64,000 nucleotides of DNA, from the NCBI GenBank assembly GCA_002315595.1, contig DCHG01000062.1:1-64000 (forward strand). Direction: 5' to 3'. Under the pieces are notes generated by a model, which was given only the letters and a program-made list of their open reading frames with translations, had not been told where the DNA came from and searched no databases. Numbering within the stretch: the stretch's first letter is position 1; each line of letters begins with the position of its first letter. The DNA comes from Clostridiales bacterium UBA1758 (GTDB lineage: Bacteria; Bacillota; Clostridia; Oscillospirales; UBA1758). The position numbers and the translations under genes were made by a program. Positions 24,341 to 33,386 of the stretch are shown here, one piece after another.

Positions 24341-24721
24341 TCAAAATTTATGTCCGCATACAGGACATTCCGTCGTACCGTAGGACAGTTGTTTTTTACA
24401 GATCGGGCAAACGATCTTCGTCTTGGCTTTTTCCTCACGGGAGCGTGCATCAATAAGTTTCTTTTTCAGCGTATCAAGTTCGGCGAAAACGCCGTCGATC
24501 GCGCCGGTATCGGCTTCTCCCGTGCTATGTGCCGTATAAACAAGTCGGCCGAGTCGTGCATAGACCTCATTCATGCGGTTTTCGATCTCGAATATCTCAA
24601 CCTTTGCCTTGGCGGAGTCAACCGCCGTTTCAATCTTTTTGCCTGCGCGTCCGGCATAGTCGGTTACGACGCCCGCGGTCTTCGTCACATAATCAAGAAT
24701 TTCTTTGGTCTTGTCGTTCAT
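24341..24721 (-). CDS. Zinc-ribbon protein with helical N-terminus
   Basis: 126 residues. About 90 residues of charged helix (TKEILDYVTKTAGVVTDYAG, EIENRMNEVYARLGRLVYTAH) end in a zinc ribbon with CPICKKQ and CPVCGHKF. No enzyme motif and no membrane segment are visible. A strong GGAGG site precedes it. It lies between hemZ and pnp. Small proteins of this layout are common in Clostridia and have no known function. Confidence 0.75.
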   Translation of the reverse strand: MNDKTKEILDYVTKTAGVVTDYAGRAGKKIETAVDSAKAKVEIFEIENRMNEVYARLGRLVYTAHSTGEADTGAIDGVFAELDTLKKKLIDARSREEKAKTKIVCPICKKQLSYGTTECPVCGHKF

Positions 24722-24746
24722 TGGTAAATCCTCCGTTTCCGATCAG

Positions 24747-26231
24747 TTACTGTATGGAAAGATACATTTCTCTCACTTTTTCTTTATCCGTCGTGCATCG
24801 TTCGATGTTTTCGATGTATTCAAGCGGATATTTGTGGTTATTCAGGCGCGAAATAAATTTCGTTTCGGGGTGGACTAGTTTGGTCACGCCGCCTGCTCCA
24901 AACGATATTATGGTCGCAAGTTCTTCCATTATGATGATGTTGTAGGGCGATTCATGTCCCGAAAGGGAAAAACCCGTGTTTTCCAAGCCCAACGCCGTGT
25001 ATTTTTGCCGATAGGTGTAATACGGCCGATATCCATTCCGATCAAGAATTCCTTCGGCTTTGAAAAGCATTCTTGCGACGTCCTTTTCTTCCGGCAACGG
25101 CATCGGGACGCCGTCTGCGTGAAAATTCGATCCGCGTTTGATCGCAAGGTTGTGGATCGTGATATTTTCGGGCGCCAACGCAAGCACATCATTCACCGAA
25201 CGAAGAAAACTTTTTTCCGTTTCACCGGGAAGTCCCGCGATGAGATCGGCATTGATCGAGTGGAAACCCACCCTTCTCGCCTCCGCCATCGCACGTGCGA
25301 AATCGCCCTCGGTGTACGGTCGCCCAACCGCTTTCAGAATCTGCGGATTGGTCGATTGCGGATTGAGACTGATGCGATCCGCACCGCATCGGGCAATGGT
25401 TTCTATTTTCTCGGGCGTGATCGTGTCAAAGCGTCCCGCTTCGACCGTGTACTCCCAGAGATCGGATAGATCAAAACATCCGCTGAGCGTCGTCATCAAC
25501 GAATCAAGTTGTTCGGCAGTGATCGAAGTCGGCGTTCCACCGCCGAAATACACTGCACGCACGCGAACGCCGGTACCCCGGAGGATCTTCGCCGTCCCTT
25601 CAATCTCCCGTTTGAGCGCATCCAGATACGGATCGATCAAATGTCCCCACTTGTCAATGGATCCCGCCACAAACGAGCAATACGCGCAACGCGACGGACA
25701 AAACGGAATTCCCACATAAAGGGCAACATCGCGTTTGTCGAGTTTTCGTTCGACCTCGATTCCCGCCCTTGCCGCGTCGATCATCAGTTTCCGTTTCGTT
25801 GCGGTGACATCAAATCTTTTTTTCAATTGTTGCGAGGTCGCGACTTCATCCAAGCCCTCGGCAAGCATTTTTTCGGCGATCTTTGCCGGACGGATCCCGG
25901 TCAATGCACCCCATGGCGGTTGAATTCCCAAATTCTTTTTCACCGCGCGGTATAATGAGATGCGAAGGGCGTAGTCAACGGCTCGCTTTTGTGCAATTTC
26001 ATCGCCGTCCGCAGGACGCTCCGTACGCCCCGTCGCCTCGGCATACACGCCGTGATACCACATTTTTGTGGTGGCGATCACAGTGTGCGGCGCAACGTGC
26101 AGGCAGGATTCAGCACGATCCCCGTCGGGCGGAAGTTCATCGACGAATTCGAATTCTTCGCCCGAAATCAACGACAGAGCAAGTTGTTCGACGGCATATC
26201 TGCGGTCGTGCCCCGTCATGTGCATTTTCAT
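24747..26231 (-). CDS. hemZ: Radical SAM coproporphyrinogen dehydrogenase-like HemZ
   Basis: 494 residues from ATG 26231, which overlaps the MBL stop by four bases. The radical-SAM cluster is PFCPSRCAYCSF with Cys178, Cys182, Cys185; then YFGGGTPTSI and an AGRFDTIT/ISLNPQS segment as in the HemN family. HemZ differs from HemN in having a long N-terminal extension (about 170 residues here). Reported to act in anaerobic haem formation in Bacillus, but in Clostridia without other hem genes its substrate is uncertain. No other haem gene is in the window. Confidence 0.9.
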   Translation of the reverse strand: MKMHMTGHDRRYAVEQLALSLISGEEFEFVDELPPDGDRAESCLHVAPHTVIATTKMWYHGVYAEATGRTERPADGDEIAQKRAVDYALRISLYRAVKKNLGIQPPWGALTGIRPAKIAEKMLAEGLDEVATSQQLKKRFDVTATKRKLMIDAARAGIEVERKLDKRDVALYVGIPFCPSRCAYCSFVAGSIDKWGHLIDPYLDALKREIEGTAKILRGTGVRVRAVYFGGGTPTSITAEQLDSLMTTLSGCFDLSDLWEYTVEAGRFDTITPEKIETIARCGADRISLNPQSTNPQILKAVGRPYTEGDFARAMAEARRVGFHSINADLIAGLPGETEKSFLRSVNDVLALAPENITIHNLAIKRGSNFHADGVPMPLPEEKDVARMLFKAEGILDRNGYRPYYTYRQKYTALGLENTGFSLSGHESPYNIIIMEELATIISFGAGGVTKLVHPETKFISRLNNHKYPLEYIENIERCTTDKEKVREMYLSIQ

Positions 26232-26854
26232 AACTGTTTCCCCACGATAAACGGATTGGAAAGGCGTTCTTCGCCAAGTGTCGTAACGGGACCGTGTCCG
26301 GGATAGATCGTCCAATCCCTATCAAGTTCGGCTATTCCCTGCACCGTACGAAGAAGCGTCATCATTTCACCACCGGGCAGATCGGTGCGTCCAACAGTCC
26401 CCGGAAGCAGGGTGTCGCCTGAAAACATCACATCCCGGAAAAAAGCACAGATTGCGCCCACGGTATGCCCCGGCGTGTGTCGGAATTCAATCTCGCCCCC
26501 GGCAAACGGAATTCGATCGCCGTCATCGACGACGATATCTTCCCAAATCGGCAAAGCGGGCTCTACATAAGTACGAAGCGGGCCCGAAAGCGCGGCGTCG
26601 TGTAGATACGGCACTTCAAGTCGACCGACGACGATTTTGGCGCCGGTTTTCTTTGCGACACAGTTGACGGCAAGCACATGATCAAAATGAGAATGTGTCA
26701 GGATGATGTATCGTGCCTTTGCGCCGGTTTTCATCAATTCCGCAAGAATTCGAAGTGGCTCATCGCCCGGATCAACAATCACGGCTTCCGCCCCTTCGGA
26801 GAGAATATAGCAGTTTTCGTCGCAGATGCCGACGGTGATTTTTGTAATATTCAT
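26228..26854 (-). CDS. MBL-fold hydrolase (YqgX / glyoxalase II-like)
   Basis: 208 residues. The full metal-binding set is present: HSHFDH (about 54-59), TPGHT, FSGDTLL, GRTDLPGG and YPGHGP. The short length without a C-terminal helical domain fits the YqgX-type class, bacterial hydroxyacylglutathione-hydrolase-like enzymes. A role in methylglyoxal detoxification (mgsA lies in this window) is possible but not shown. AAGGAGAA ribosome site; lies between dtd and hemZ as in many Clostridia. Confidence 0.9.
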   Translation of the reverse strand: MNITKITVGICDENCYILSEGAEAVIVDPGDEPLRILAELMKTGAKARYIILTHSHFDHVLAVNCVAKKTGAKIVVGRLEVPYLHDAALSGPLRTYVEPALPIWEDIVVDDGDRIPFAGGEIEFRHTPGHTVGAICAFFRDVMFSGDTLLPGTVGRTDLPGGEMMTLLRTVQGIAELDRDWTIYPGHGPVTTLGEERLSNPFIVGKQL

Positions 26855-26864
26855 ACCATTCTCC

Positions 26865-27311
26865 TTATGCCAGTTCCGTCGAGTCGATGACGAACGTCAC
26901 CGGTCCGTCGTTTTCGGATGTGACAAGCATATCCGCGCCGAAAACGCCCATGCCGACCGAAAGCCCTGTTTCGGCGCAGGCGGCACAAAATTTTTCAAAC
27001 AGTTTCTTTGCTTCCTCCGGGCGTTCGGATGTGTCAAAACTTGGCCGTCTGCCATGGCGGCAATTCGCCGCAACGGTGAAATTCGGCACAATGACCATAC
27101 CCTTTCCCGCCTCTGTGCAGGAAAGATTCATCTTTCCCGCATCGTCGCTGAAAATGCGAAGTCCGCAGATCTTCGCGGAAAGTTTCTGCACATCGCTTTC
27201 GCCGTCACCCTTTGCAACGCCGAGTAAAACGAGAAGTCCGCTATCTTCCGCCACTCTTTTTCCGTCGATGTCAACCGATGCGGATTTAACCCTTGTGACA
27301 ACCGCTTTCAT
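26865..27311 (-). CDS. dtd: D-aminoacyl-tRNA deacylase
   Basis: 148 residues, standard size. It hydrolyses D-aminoacyl-tRNA to protect translation. The C-terminal Gly-cis-Pro motif NDGPVTFVID and the HGRRPSF segment are present. The usual SQFTL motif reads PNFTV, so the Ser-Gln pair before the Thr is changed while the Thr is kept. It overlaps rel by one base (TGATG), the classic rel-dtd pair. Confidence 0.95.
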   Translation of the reverse strand: MKAVVTRVKSASVDIDGKRVAEDSGLLVLLGVAKGDGESDVQKLSAKICGLRIFSDDAGKMNLSCTEAGKGMVIVPNFTVAANCRHGRRPSFDTSERPEEAKKLFEKFCAACAETGLSVGMGVFGADMLVTSENDGPVTFVIDSTELA

Positions 27312-29494
27312 CAGTTCGCACTCCTTCGCACATCAAGCACGCCCGAAACGGCACGCATCTTGTTCATAATGATATCCAATTGATCCGCGCCCGCTACCTC
27401 AAGCGTCATATTGACAACGGCATAGCCGTCGCCGAGTTCACGCGCACTGACAGCGGAAACGAGGACTTTCATATTGGTCGTTACATTGACCGTATCGACC
27501 AGCAGACCGACGCGGTTTTTTGCGGTGATCTGCAACGACATCTGATATTTTTCGGTGAGCGTTTCCGCCCAGTGTACCTTCACCCAGCGTGCGCGTTCTT
27601 CCTGCGATTCACTGTCGAGAGTGGCGTTTTTACAGTCGCGTCTGTGAATGGACACACCATAGCCGCGGGTGATATAACCCACGATTTCGTCACCCGGGAT
27701 CGGGGAACAGCAGCGCGCAAATTTGACCAGGCAATCGCCGTCCACGCCTTCGACAATAACGCCGGAGGACGCCTTGATCTGTTTTTTGGGGATCGCAATG
27801 CGCTCAATGACTTCCTGATCGGCCTTTTCGCCTGCCTCCTTGGAAACATGCGTCAATTCTTCACGAATTCGGTTGAGGACACGCCCCGTGGTGACGCCGC
27901 CATAACCAATACCCGCATACATTTCTTCGATGGAACTGAATGAAAGTTTCCGCAATACCTGCGGGCACACATCTTCACGCAAAAAATCCGTCATCGGGAT
28001 CTTTGCCCGTTTCAGTTCACGTTCAAACATTTCGCGTCCTTCCGCGATATTTTCGTCCCGACGCTCCTTTTTGAACCACTGTTTGATCTTGTTGCGTGCC
28101 TGACCGGTCTTTGCCATAGTCAGCCATCCGCGCTTCGGGCCGGTATTGACTCCTCCCGTGATAACCTCGACAATTTCACCGTTTTGCAGGGAATAGTCCA
28201 ACGGAACGATGCGTCCGTTGATCTTTGCACCTGTCATACGGTTGCCGACGGCGGAGTGGATCGAATAAGCAAAGTCGATCGGCGTCGCCCCTGACGGCAG
28301 ATTGATGACATCACCCTTCGGGGTGAAAACATAGACTTCGTCGCTGAACAGGTCGACTTTCAGGCGGGAAATAAAGTCCTCCGCCTCGGTATCCTGACCG
28401 TTTTCAAGAAGTTGACGGATCCACGCAAGTTCTTCTTCCCCGCCGTTTCCGACAACACCGCTTTTGTATTTCCAATGCGCTGCAATACCATATTCGGCAA
28501 TGCGGTGCATTTCCCTTGTTCGAATTTGTACCTCGAACGGTACGCCTTCACGCCCGATGACCGTCGTGTGAAGCGACTGATACATATTCGGCTTCGGGGT
28601 GCTGATATAATCCTTAAATCTGCCCGGAATCGGCTTATACATATCGTGAATGAAGCCGAGAACATTATAGCAGTCCGCCACCGAGTCAACGATAACGCGC
28701 ATGGCATAGAGGTCATAGACCTCGTCGATCGTTTTGTGCTGAGTGTACATTTTGCGGTAGATACTGTAAATATGCTTGACTCTGCCGTGGACTTCGGCGG
28801 AAATGCCAACCTCCGCAAGACGATCCGCCATACGGGACTGAATTTGGTTGATGAATTCTTCCCGTTCGTCCTTTCGTATCTGCAATTCCTGCATAATATC
28901 CTCATAACCCACCGGGTCGAGAATGCGAAGCGAGATGTCTTCCAGTTCCCATTTGACCTTCTGCATACCGAGTCGGTGTGCGATCGGCGCATAAACTTCC
29001 ATGGTTTCAAGGGCTTTATCACGCTGTTTACTGTCGCGCTGGAAGTCGATGGTGCGCATATTGTGCAGTCGGTCGGCGATCTTGATCAGGATGACACGGA
29101 TATCCTTGCTCATCGCCATGAGCATTTTGCGCAGGTTTTCGACCTGTTGCTCCGCCTTGCTTGTATAGGGGACACGCGTCAACTTGGTGACGCCGTCGAC
29201 CATTTCGGCGACACTTTGACCGAAATCATCCTTGATCGCATCAAATCCGTATTCGGTATCCTCAATGCAGTCGTGCAGCAATGCGGCGATGATCGAATCG
29301 GCGTCCAAGCCCATATCGACCACGATATGAGCGACCTCAATCGGGTGCGTGATGTAGGGCGATCCGTCAAGTCTTTTTTGTTTTTCGTGTGCCTTCGTCG
29401 CAAGATCCAACGCCTGTTTGATCCTCGTCCGATCGGATTCGGATAGATACGAAAGGCGCGTCATCAATACCGAGGCGCGTTCCAGTTCAACCAT
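27311..29494 (-). CDS. rel: Bifunctional (p)ppGpp synthetase/hydrolase Rel
   Basis: 727 residues from ATG 29494 (AGAGGG site). Domain order: HD hydrolase (THPIEVAHI, LLHDCIEDT with His74-Asp75 and Glu78-Asp79; RLHNMRTI), synthetase (YDLYAMRVIVD, GRFKDYISTPKPNMYQSLHTTV), TGS (VYVFTPKGDVINLPSGATPIDFAYSIHSAVG), a helical region and zinc-finger-like part (RCCSPIPGDEIVGYITRGYGVSIHRRDC), and a C-terminal ACT domain. Both active sites look intact. This is the ribosome-associated sensor of amino-acid starvation. It lies 19 bases after recJ; the apt gene often found between them is absent. Confidence 0.97.
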   Translation of the reverse strand: MVELERASVLMTRLSYLSESDRTRIKQALDLATKAHEKQKRLDGSPYITHPIEVAHIVVDMGLDADSIIAALLHDCIEDTEYGFDAIKDDFGQSVAEMVDGVTKLTRVPYTSKAEQQVENLRKMLMAMSKDIRVILIKIADRLHNMRTIDFQRDSKQRDKALETMEVYAPIAHRLGMQKVKWELEDISLRILDPVGYEDIMQELQIRKDEREEFINQIQSRMADRLAEVGISAEVHGRVKHIYSIYRKMYTQHKTIDEVYDLYAMRVIVDSVADCYNVLGFIHDMYKPIPGRFKDYISTPKPNMYQSLHTTVIGREGVPFEVQIRTREMHRIAEYGIAAHWKYKSGVVGNGGEEELAWIRQLLENGQDTEAEDFISRLKVDLFSDEVYVFTPKGDVINLPSGATPIDFAYSIHSAVGNRMTGAKINGRIVPLDYSLQNGEIVEVITGGVNTGPKRGWLTMAKTGQARNKIKQWFKKERRDENIAEGREMFERELKRAKIPMTDFLREDVCPQVLRKLSFSSIEEMYAGIGYGGVTTGRVLNRIREELTHVSKEAGEKADQEVIERIAIPKKQIKASSGVIVEGVDGDCLVKFARCCSPIPGDEIVGYITRGYGVSIHRRDCKNATLDSESQEERARWVKVHWAETLTEKYQMSLQITAKNRVGLLVDTVNVTTNMKVLVSAVSARELGDGYAVVNMTLEVAGADQLDIIMNKMRAVSGVLDVRRSAN

Positions 29495-29513
29495 TTTACT
29501 ACCCTCTTTTCGC

Positions 29514-31562
29514 TCACTGTGCAATCCCGTTCAATCTGCGGTAGACCGCGGAATGATTCAGTTCAACACGGTGATTGCCCGCCACACGGTAAAAATTGCC
29601 GCGTCGCGTCAGAAGCGCAAGTTCCGTAAAGATCGCAAGGCTCGCCGCCGTCTGACCGGCATTCAGTCTGCCCTGCTGATCGGATATTTGCAAATATGTC
29701 AAACGCGGATCGATTTCCACATAATCGTCCGTCGCGCGTGATTTTACCCAATTCCACACCAACGCAAGTTGCTCGCGTCCCGGTATGATTGCCCCGATCG
29801 GTTCACCTCCGTTTTGAAACTTCTTCCACGCGTCAATTTCGTGCCCCGTCTTTTCGCGTTCAGCGCGACACGGACGCACATCCTTGACAAGAAGTTGTAC
29901 CGATGTTTCATCTCGGAAGGTGTTCAGATCAAGCGTCGCCGCAACATCGACTCCCGCCCCGTTTGCAAACGGAAACTCCGTGATCGGCTGACCGAACATC
30001 ACGCAGCCGAGGTCGCGTCCGCCGCAACGAAGGGTGAATTTGATATGGTGACCGTCGCTGATGGACTGAATATTGATGATCGTTGCGTTTTCAATGGCAA
30101 AGATCGGCTTCGTATTTCCCGTACCGTGCGGTTCGAGAACATACAGACCGTAAACGTTTTCGTAAGTGGCAAGTTTTGCGTCAATCACCGCGTCAACGTC
30201 GATCGACGGGGAAAGATCCCGCCCGCAAAGTTGCTTTTCCACCGCGGCATTGAGGCGATCTCGGAATTCGTCGATACGGTCGGTGCGAAGCGTCAGTCCC
30301 GCCGCCAGTTCGTGTCCACCGAAGCGTTCAAGGACATCGGTGCAGGATTCAAGCGCATCAAACAAATTCACACCCGGCACACTGCGTCCCGAGCCCTTTG
30401 CATACTCCCCGTCAACGGATACGAGAATGGTCGGACGGTAAAGCCGTTCGCAGATACGCGATGCGACGATCCCCATCACACCGTGGTGCCAGCCTTCGTG
30501 CGCAAGCACCGCGACATTCTGCTTGTCGGGGTTATACTGCGTTTCCATCTCCGTCATTGCCTCGGAGTACACAACGCCGTCGGTCGCCTGACGCTCACGG
30601 TTGTGTTCGTACAATTCCGCGGCACGCCGTTCGGCGACGGCATTGGACTCGGTCAAAAACAATTCGACCGCACCCATGGCGTTGCCGAGTCGGCCGAGTG
30701 CATTGATGCGGGGGGCGATGACAAATCCGACGGTCTGTGCCGTGACGGGTTTGTTGTCCGCGCCCGCACTGCGAAGAAGTGCGCGCAAACCGGGGTTTTT
30801 CGACACCGCAAGACGGCGAAGTCCGTGAAATACGATCACGCGGTTTTCATCCGTCATCTGCATCACATCGGCAATGGTGCCCATCGCCGCAAGATAGAGA
30901 TACTTTTCAATCATTTCGGCGCGTCTTGCAGGTCCCGCAAGCGCACAGACCAGTTTGAACACCGCACCGACGCCCGCAAGTTCCGCAAAGGGATATTTCG
31001 AGCCTTCGCGGTGCGCGTCTATGACCGCAACGGCATTCGGTAGTTCCCCACGGCACATATGGTGGTCGCATACAATGACCTCCATCCCGCAGGAACGTGC
31101 AAATTCGGTTTCATCCACGGCGGTGATTCCGCAGTCAACGGTGATGATGAGTTTCGTCCCGTTTTCGGCGAGCATCGTCAGTGCCGCGGTATTCAAGCCG
31201 TAGCCTTCATTCAGCCGATCGGGAATATAATACCCGACATTTGCGCCCTCATTTTGCAAAAAATCGACCAAAACGACCGTCGAAGTGACGCCATCCACAT
31301 CATAATCGCCGAAAATCGTGATTTTTTCATTGTTTTTGATTGCCAAACGGATCCGTTCGATAGCCTTATCCATGTCATCGAGTAAAAGCGGATCATACAG
31401 CCCGTCCAGTTCGCAACGCAAAAATTCTTTCGCTTTTTCCGCATTTCCGATCCCACGCGCGCAGAGCGCAATGGCGGAAAGTTCGGAAATCTTCAATTTT
31501 TCCGCAAGCGACTTCGCCGCGACCTCATCATAGGTCCCGACGTTCCATTGCTTAAATATCAT
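29514..31562 (-). CDS. recJ: Single-stranded-DNA-specific exonuclease RecJ
   Basis: 682 residues. DHH-family motifs: FGDYDVDGVTST (Asp86, Asp88), TVDCG (Asp143), VCDHHMC (Asp166-His167-His168) and GTIADVMQM; then the DHHA1 motif FGGHELAAGLTL. The C-terminal OB-fold and an extra domain of about 120 residues follow. It degrades ssDNA 5' to 3' in repair. It is the first gene of the long minus-strand operon, with a near-perfect promoter. Confidence 0.96.
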   Translation of the reverse strand: MIFKQWNVGTYDEVAAKSLAEKLKISELSAIALCARGIGNAEKAKEFLRCELDGLYDPLLLDDMDKAIERIRLAIKNNEKITIFGDYDVDGVTSTVVLVDFLQNEGANVGYYIPDRLNEGYGLNTAALTMLAENGTKLIITVDCGITAVDETEFARSCGMEVIVCDHHMCRGELPNAVAVIDAHREGSKYPFAELAGVGAVFKLVCALAGPARRAEMIEKYLYLAAMGTIADVMQMTDENRVIVFHGLRRLAVSKNPGLRALLRSAGADNKPVTAQTVGFVIAPRINALGRLGNAMGAVELFLTESNAVAERRAAELYEHNRERQATDGVVYSEAMTEMETQYNPDKQNVAVLAHEGWHHGVMGIVASRICERLYRPTILVSVDGEYAKGSGRSVPGVNLFDALESCTDVLERFGGHELAAGLTLRTDRIDEFRDRLNAAVEKQLCGRDLSPSIDVDAVIDAKLATYENVYGLYVLEPHGTGNTKPIFAIENATIINIQSISDGHHIKFTLRCGGRDLGCVMFGQPITEFPFANGAGVDVAATLDLNTFRDETSVQLLVKDVRPCRAEREKTGHEIDAWKKFQNGGEPIGAIIPGREQLALVWNWVKSRATDDYVEIDPRLTYLQISDQQGRLNAGQTAASLAIFTELALLTRRGNFYRVAGNHRVELNHSAVYRRLNGIAQ

Positions 31563-31590
31563 GATTTAACTCCGTAATTTTTAATAATTT

Positions 31591-31619
31591 ATTATAACTC
31601 ATTTTCCGCAAAGTCGCAA
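31591..31619 (-). promoter_or_regulatory. Sigma-A promoter for the recJ-rel-...-yabR run
   Basis: On the minus strand, -35 TTGCGA (31614-31619), 17-base spacer, perfect -10 TATAAT (31591-31596), about 25-30 bases before recJ. The 302-base gap 31563-31864 holds this and the divergent promoter and nothing else visible. Confidence 0.8.
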
Positions 31620-31738
31620 TAACGAATTACAGATTATATAATAAAAGCGAAAAAAATACCTTTTCGCCAAAGGAAAAACCGCCAAAGTCGACTCATTTTG
31701 TCCCTTCTGACGATTTTTACGCGGAAACGGATTTTTTC

Positions 31739-31767
31739 TTTACAATTTCGCCGAAATATTGTATAAT
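31739..31767 (+). promoter_or_regulatory. Sigma-A promoter for the sodium symporter gene
   Basis: -35 TTTACA (31739-31744), 17-base spacer, perfect -10 TATAAT (31762-31767). A 6-bp-arm inverted repeat TTGTAT-aatc-ATACAA (31759-31774) covers the -10 and could be an operator. Confidence 0.8.
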
Positions 31768-31864
31768 CATACAAATGTCTTTTTTGGCATTTATCGGAAC
31801 GGCGTTCGTTTCGAGTGTAGTATGGTATTCCGCATAGCAAATTTTAGAAGGATGGTAGTTTCAA

Positions 31865-33355
31865 ATGACTCAAATCACGGCAATCTGCGCACTATTACTG
31901 TTCATTGTCAGTATGCTTGCGATCGGAATCGCAAGTTCCCGTCGGACGAAAAATTTATCCGGATTTCTTCTCGGCAGCAGGAGTATCGGGCCCTGGTTAT
32001 CGGCTTTCGCCTACGGGACCTCGTATTTTTCTGCTGTTATTTTTATTGGTTACGCCGGAAAGACCGGTTGGCAGGTCGGAATCGGCGGAATTTGGATTGG
32101 CATCGGCAATGCGATCCTCGGCAGTCTTCTTGCATGGAAACTTTTGGCGATCAGAACCCGCAAAATGACGCGCCGGTTGAATTCAGCCACCATGCCGGAT
32201 TTCTTCGGTTCTCGCTATGACAGTACACTGCTGAAAAAACTCAGTGCGCTCATCATTTTCATCTTTCTCGTCCCATACTCCGCGTCGGTCTATATGGGGC
32301 TCGGCTATCTTTTCAGTGCGATCTTCCCCGGCATCTCGTACACATGGTTTATGCTGATCATCGCGGTACTGACCGCGGTCTATCTCGTCCTCGGTGGCTA
32401 CCTCGCAAGCGTCATGACCTCCTTTGTGCAGGGACTGATTATGATCGTCGGCGTGGTGCTTCTCGTCGGATGTATTCTTTCCTCCCCGTCCGTCGGCGGA
32501 CTTTCGGCAGGTCTGGAACGCCTTTCGTCGCTTGACGGCGGAAGTGACCTTGTCAATCTTTTCGGCGGATCAAATTGGAAGACACTGATGTGGATGGTTA
32601 TGCTGACCAGTTTCGGCACTTGGGGACTTCCGCAGATGATCCAAAAATTCTACACCATCAAAGACGAGCGTTCGATCAAATCCGCGACCGTAATCTCCTC
32701 TGCGTTTGCCGCCCTCATCGGCATCGGTGCGTACTTTGTCGGCTCATTCGGCCGTTTGATCCTCAATAACGAACTTCCCGCAGAAGGCTACGACAAGGTC
32801 GTGCCGGATATGCTGGTCAAAGCACTCGGCGGTGGACTTTTCACGAATATTGTCCTTTCGCTGATTCTGTTGCTGATCCTTTCCGCGTCGATGTCCACGC
32901 TGTCCTCGGTTGTTTTGACATCCGCATCGGCGGTCACCGTCGATCTGATGAACAAGGGCAAAAGCGTCACCGCAATGCGCATTATGTGCATCATTTTCGT
33001 GACGCTCTCCTTCTTGTTCTCGGTGTTCAAGGTCAGTTTCATCATCAGCCTGATGTCGTTCTCTTGGGGCGTCGTTTCCGGCTCCTTCATCGGTCCGTAC
33101 ATCTGGGGGCTTTATTCCAAAAAAACGACGCGTGCCGGCGCCCTTGCGGGCGTGATCTCCGGGCCGGTCGTGGTGCTTGTCATCACACTGATCTATACTT
33201 TCCGTTCGGGCTTTGCTTCCGCACAAGCCGCATCCCCGATGGCGGGTTTCATTGCGATGGCGGTTTCGATCGCAATCGTTCCGATCGTCAGTTCTTTCAC
33301 CGAAAAACTTCCGAATTCCACCGTTTCCGCCGCATTTGACGCGGAAATTGAATAA
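31865..33355 (+). CDS. Sodium:solute symporter (SSS family)
   Basis: 496 residues with about 13 hydrophobic segments. SSS motifs include SYFSAVIFIGYAGKTGWQVG, YLVLGGYLASVMTSFVQGLIMIVG and GTWGLPQMIQKFYTIKDERSIK. It imports a solute with Na+; the family covers proline, pantothenate and other organic acids. It lies 31 bases before iorA on the same strand, so supply of an amino acid or aryl acid for the ior pathway is a reasonable inference. The leader is about 90 bases long and shows no known riboswitch. AAGGATGG serves as ribosome site. Confidence 0.9.
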   Translation: MTQITAICALLLFIVSMLAIGIASSRRTKNLSGFLLGSRSIGPWLSAFAYGTSYFSAVIFIGYAGKTGWQVGIGGIWIGIGNAILGSLLAWKLLAIRTRKMTRRLNSATMPDFFGSRYDSTLLKKLSALIIFIFLVPYSASVYMGLGYLFSAIFPGISYTWFMLIIAVLTAVYLVLGGYLASVMTSFVQGLIMIVGVVLLVGCILSSPSVGGLSAGLERLSSLDGGSDLVNLFGGSNWKTLMWMVMLTSFGTWGLPQMIQKFYTIKDERSIKSATVISSAFAALIGIGAYFVGSFGRLILNNELPAEGYDKVVPDMLVKALGGGLFTNIVLSLILLLILSASMSTLSSVVLTSASAVTVDLMNKGKSVTAMRIMCIIFVTLSFLFSVFKVSFIISLMSFSWGVVSGSFIGPYIWGLYSKKTTRAGALAGVISGPVVVLVITLIYTFRSGFASAQAASPMAGFIAMAVSIAIVPIVSSFTEKLPNSTVSAAFDAEIE

Positions 33356-33386
33356 AGAATAAACTAAAAAATCAGAGGGTGATTTT

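Noticed and set aside
26865..27311. Dtd with PNFT instead of SQFT as a degenerate enzyme
   Set aside because: The Thr and the Gly-cis-Pro motif are kept, and the change is moderate; only noted in the feature.
31648..31668. Hairpin GCGAAAA...TTTTCGC in the recJ/symporter gap as a terminator or riboswitch
   Set aside because: Only a 7-bp A/T-rich stem without T tract on either strand and no known riboswitch core.
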